Assembly (NCBI GenBank): GCA_016706255.1
Contig: JADJJZ010000003.1
Location: forward strand, 778,501-842,500
Source: Bacteroidota bacterium
GTDB taxonomy: Bacteria > Bacteroidota > Bacteroidia > Chitinophagales > BACL12
Length of the DNA: 64,000 nt
Reading direction: 5' to 3'
Shown: positions 63,548-64,000 of the stretch, piece after piece
Layout of the letters: each line of letters starts with the position of its first letter
Numbering within the stretch: the stretch's first letter is position 1
Program-made: the position numbers and the translations under genes
The notes under the pieces: generated by a model
Seen by the model: the letters and a program-made list of their open reading frames with translations, nothing else
What the model was told of the DNA's origin: nothing
Database searches by the model: none

Positions 63548-64000
63548 TCAGTTGGCATTATACAATCCGATAACACGCTGAAATTCGGGGCGCATAGCCA
63601 CATCTTTACAAACTTCGTATAAAATGGTATGTCGGCTGTAATCCAGCATCAACGCATGTTCCAACACCGAAATTGCTTCGCGCATACGGCCGGTATAACT
63701 CAAAGCCGCACTTTGCAGATAAAAATATTCAGGATAATGCCCGCTTCTGGTAATGGCATCATTTATAACCTCAAGCGCCTCAGGGTATTTTCCAAGGTCA
63801 AAAAGGTAAATAATATGGTCGAGCCAATAACTGAGAATGTCGGGACGCACATTAACCAAAATATTGAGGTATTCGAGCACATCGGTATCGCGGTCGAGCA
63901 TTTTATAAATACTGATGATGGTACAGATGTAATCTTCATTACTCTCGTCGAGTTTCAAGGCTTTTTTGTAGTTCACCAAAGCCGGTTCAAAGCGGTCTTC
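63548..64000 (-). CDS. TPR-repeat protein, 5' end cut by window edge
   Basis: The minus-strand frame is open to the window edge (reads EDRFEPALVNYKKALKLD at its start), so the N-terminus is missing. About 150 residues show tetratricopeptide repeats: 'ALVNYKKALKLDESNEDY', 'ALEVINDAITRSGHYPEYFY', 'REAISVLEHALMLD'. TPRs form helical scaffolds for protein binding; the partner is unknown. Confidence 0.75.
   Translation of the reverse strand, partial: EDRFEPALVNYKKALKLDESNEDYICTIISIYKMLDRDTDVLEYLNILVNVRPDILSYWLDHIIYLFDLGKYPEALEVINDAITRSGHYPEYFYLQSAALSYTGRMREAISVLEHALMLDYSRHTILYEVCKDVAMRPEFQRVIGLYNAN

Overview
The window is a chromosomal piece of a Bacteroidota bacterium with low GC content. The evidence is lineage-specific: two kinds of type IX secretion (T9SS) C-terminal sorting domains, many start regions preceded by the Bacteroidota -7 promoter box TAnnTTTG, A-rich start contexts without clear Shine-Dalgarno sequences, and families typical of the phylum (DUF4199, DUF3467, DUF6089-like, BatA-type double-membrane-anchor proteins, K+-dependent membrane pyrophosphatase). 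The order cannot be fixed from the sequence; a Chitinophagia/Saprospiria-like gliding bacterium is a guess.

Layout. 1-830: edge of an NTF2/SnoaL-like gene divergent from an HxlR-type regulator. 934-6786: the most unusual part, a minus-strand cluster of a subtilisin-like protease, a caspase-like (C14) protease, a second subtilisin-like protease and an alpha/beta hydrolase. It carries one in-frame TGA and two single-base frameshifts, whereas the other genes of the window look intact. 7016-10595: DUF1444-like protein, fabI, cytochrome oxidase subunit III and two small exported proteins. 10786-16913: tRNA-Pro, BatA-like protein, a metal-site-less dihydroorotase homologue, DUF4199 and two glycosyltransferases in a tight operon. 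16914-27623: two amino-acid permeases, lipoproteins, icd, ruvB, a T9SS cargo, an outer-membrane barrel and an MBL-fold hydrolase. 27807-36581: a T9SS M36 metalloprotease, two tandem T9SS type-B cargo paralogues and hppA. 36820-42885: an NSS transporter with a tiny partner subunit, HhH protein, apt, acyl-CoA dehydrogenase, rpsU, xerC-like recombinase and hpf.

42918-56188 is the information-processing core: tRNA-Thr, tRNA-Tyr, tRNA-Gly, tRNA-Thr, tuf, tRNA-Trp, secE, nusG, rplK, rplA, rplJ, rplL, rpoB, rpoC. This is the same order as the E. coli tufB to rpoBC region. 56238-64000: L,D-transpeptidase, DUF3467, a sugar-transfer pair (GT2 plus WecE-like aminotransferase), a beta-barrel protein, aroE, a DedA protein, a phosphosulfolactate synthase-like protein and a TPR protein cut by the window edge.

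Working together: the core cluster supplies transcription and translation; the T9SS cargos, L,D-transpeptidase, glycosyltransferases and barrels serve the cell surface; and the 934-6786 cluster looks like an accessory proteolytic module, possibly decaying or carrying sequence errors. No stretch longer than about 300 bases lacks a gene. I saw no CRISPR array, insertion sequence, integrase-type island boundary or rRNA.
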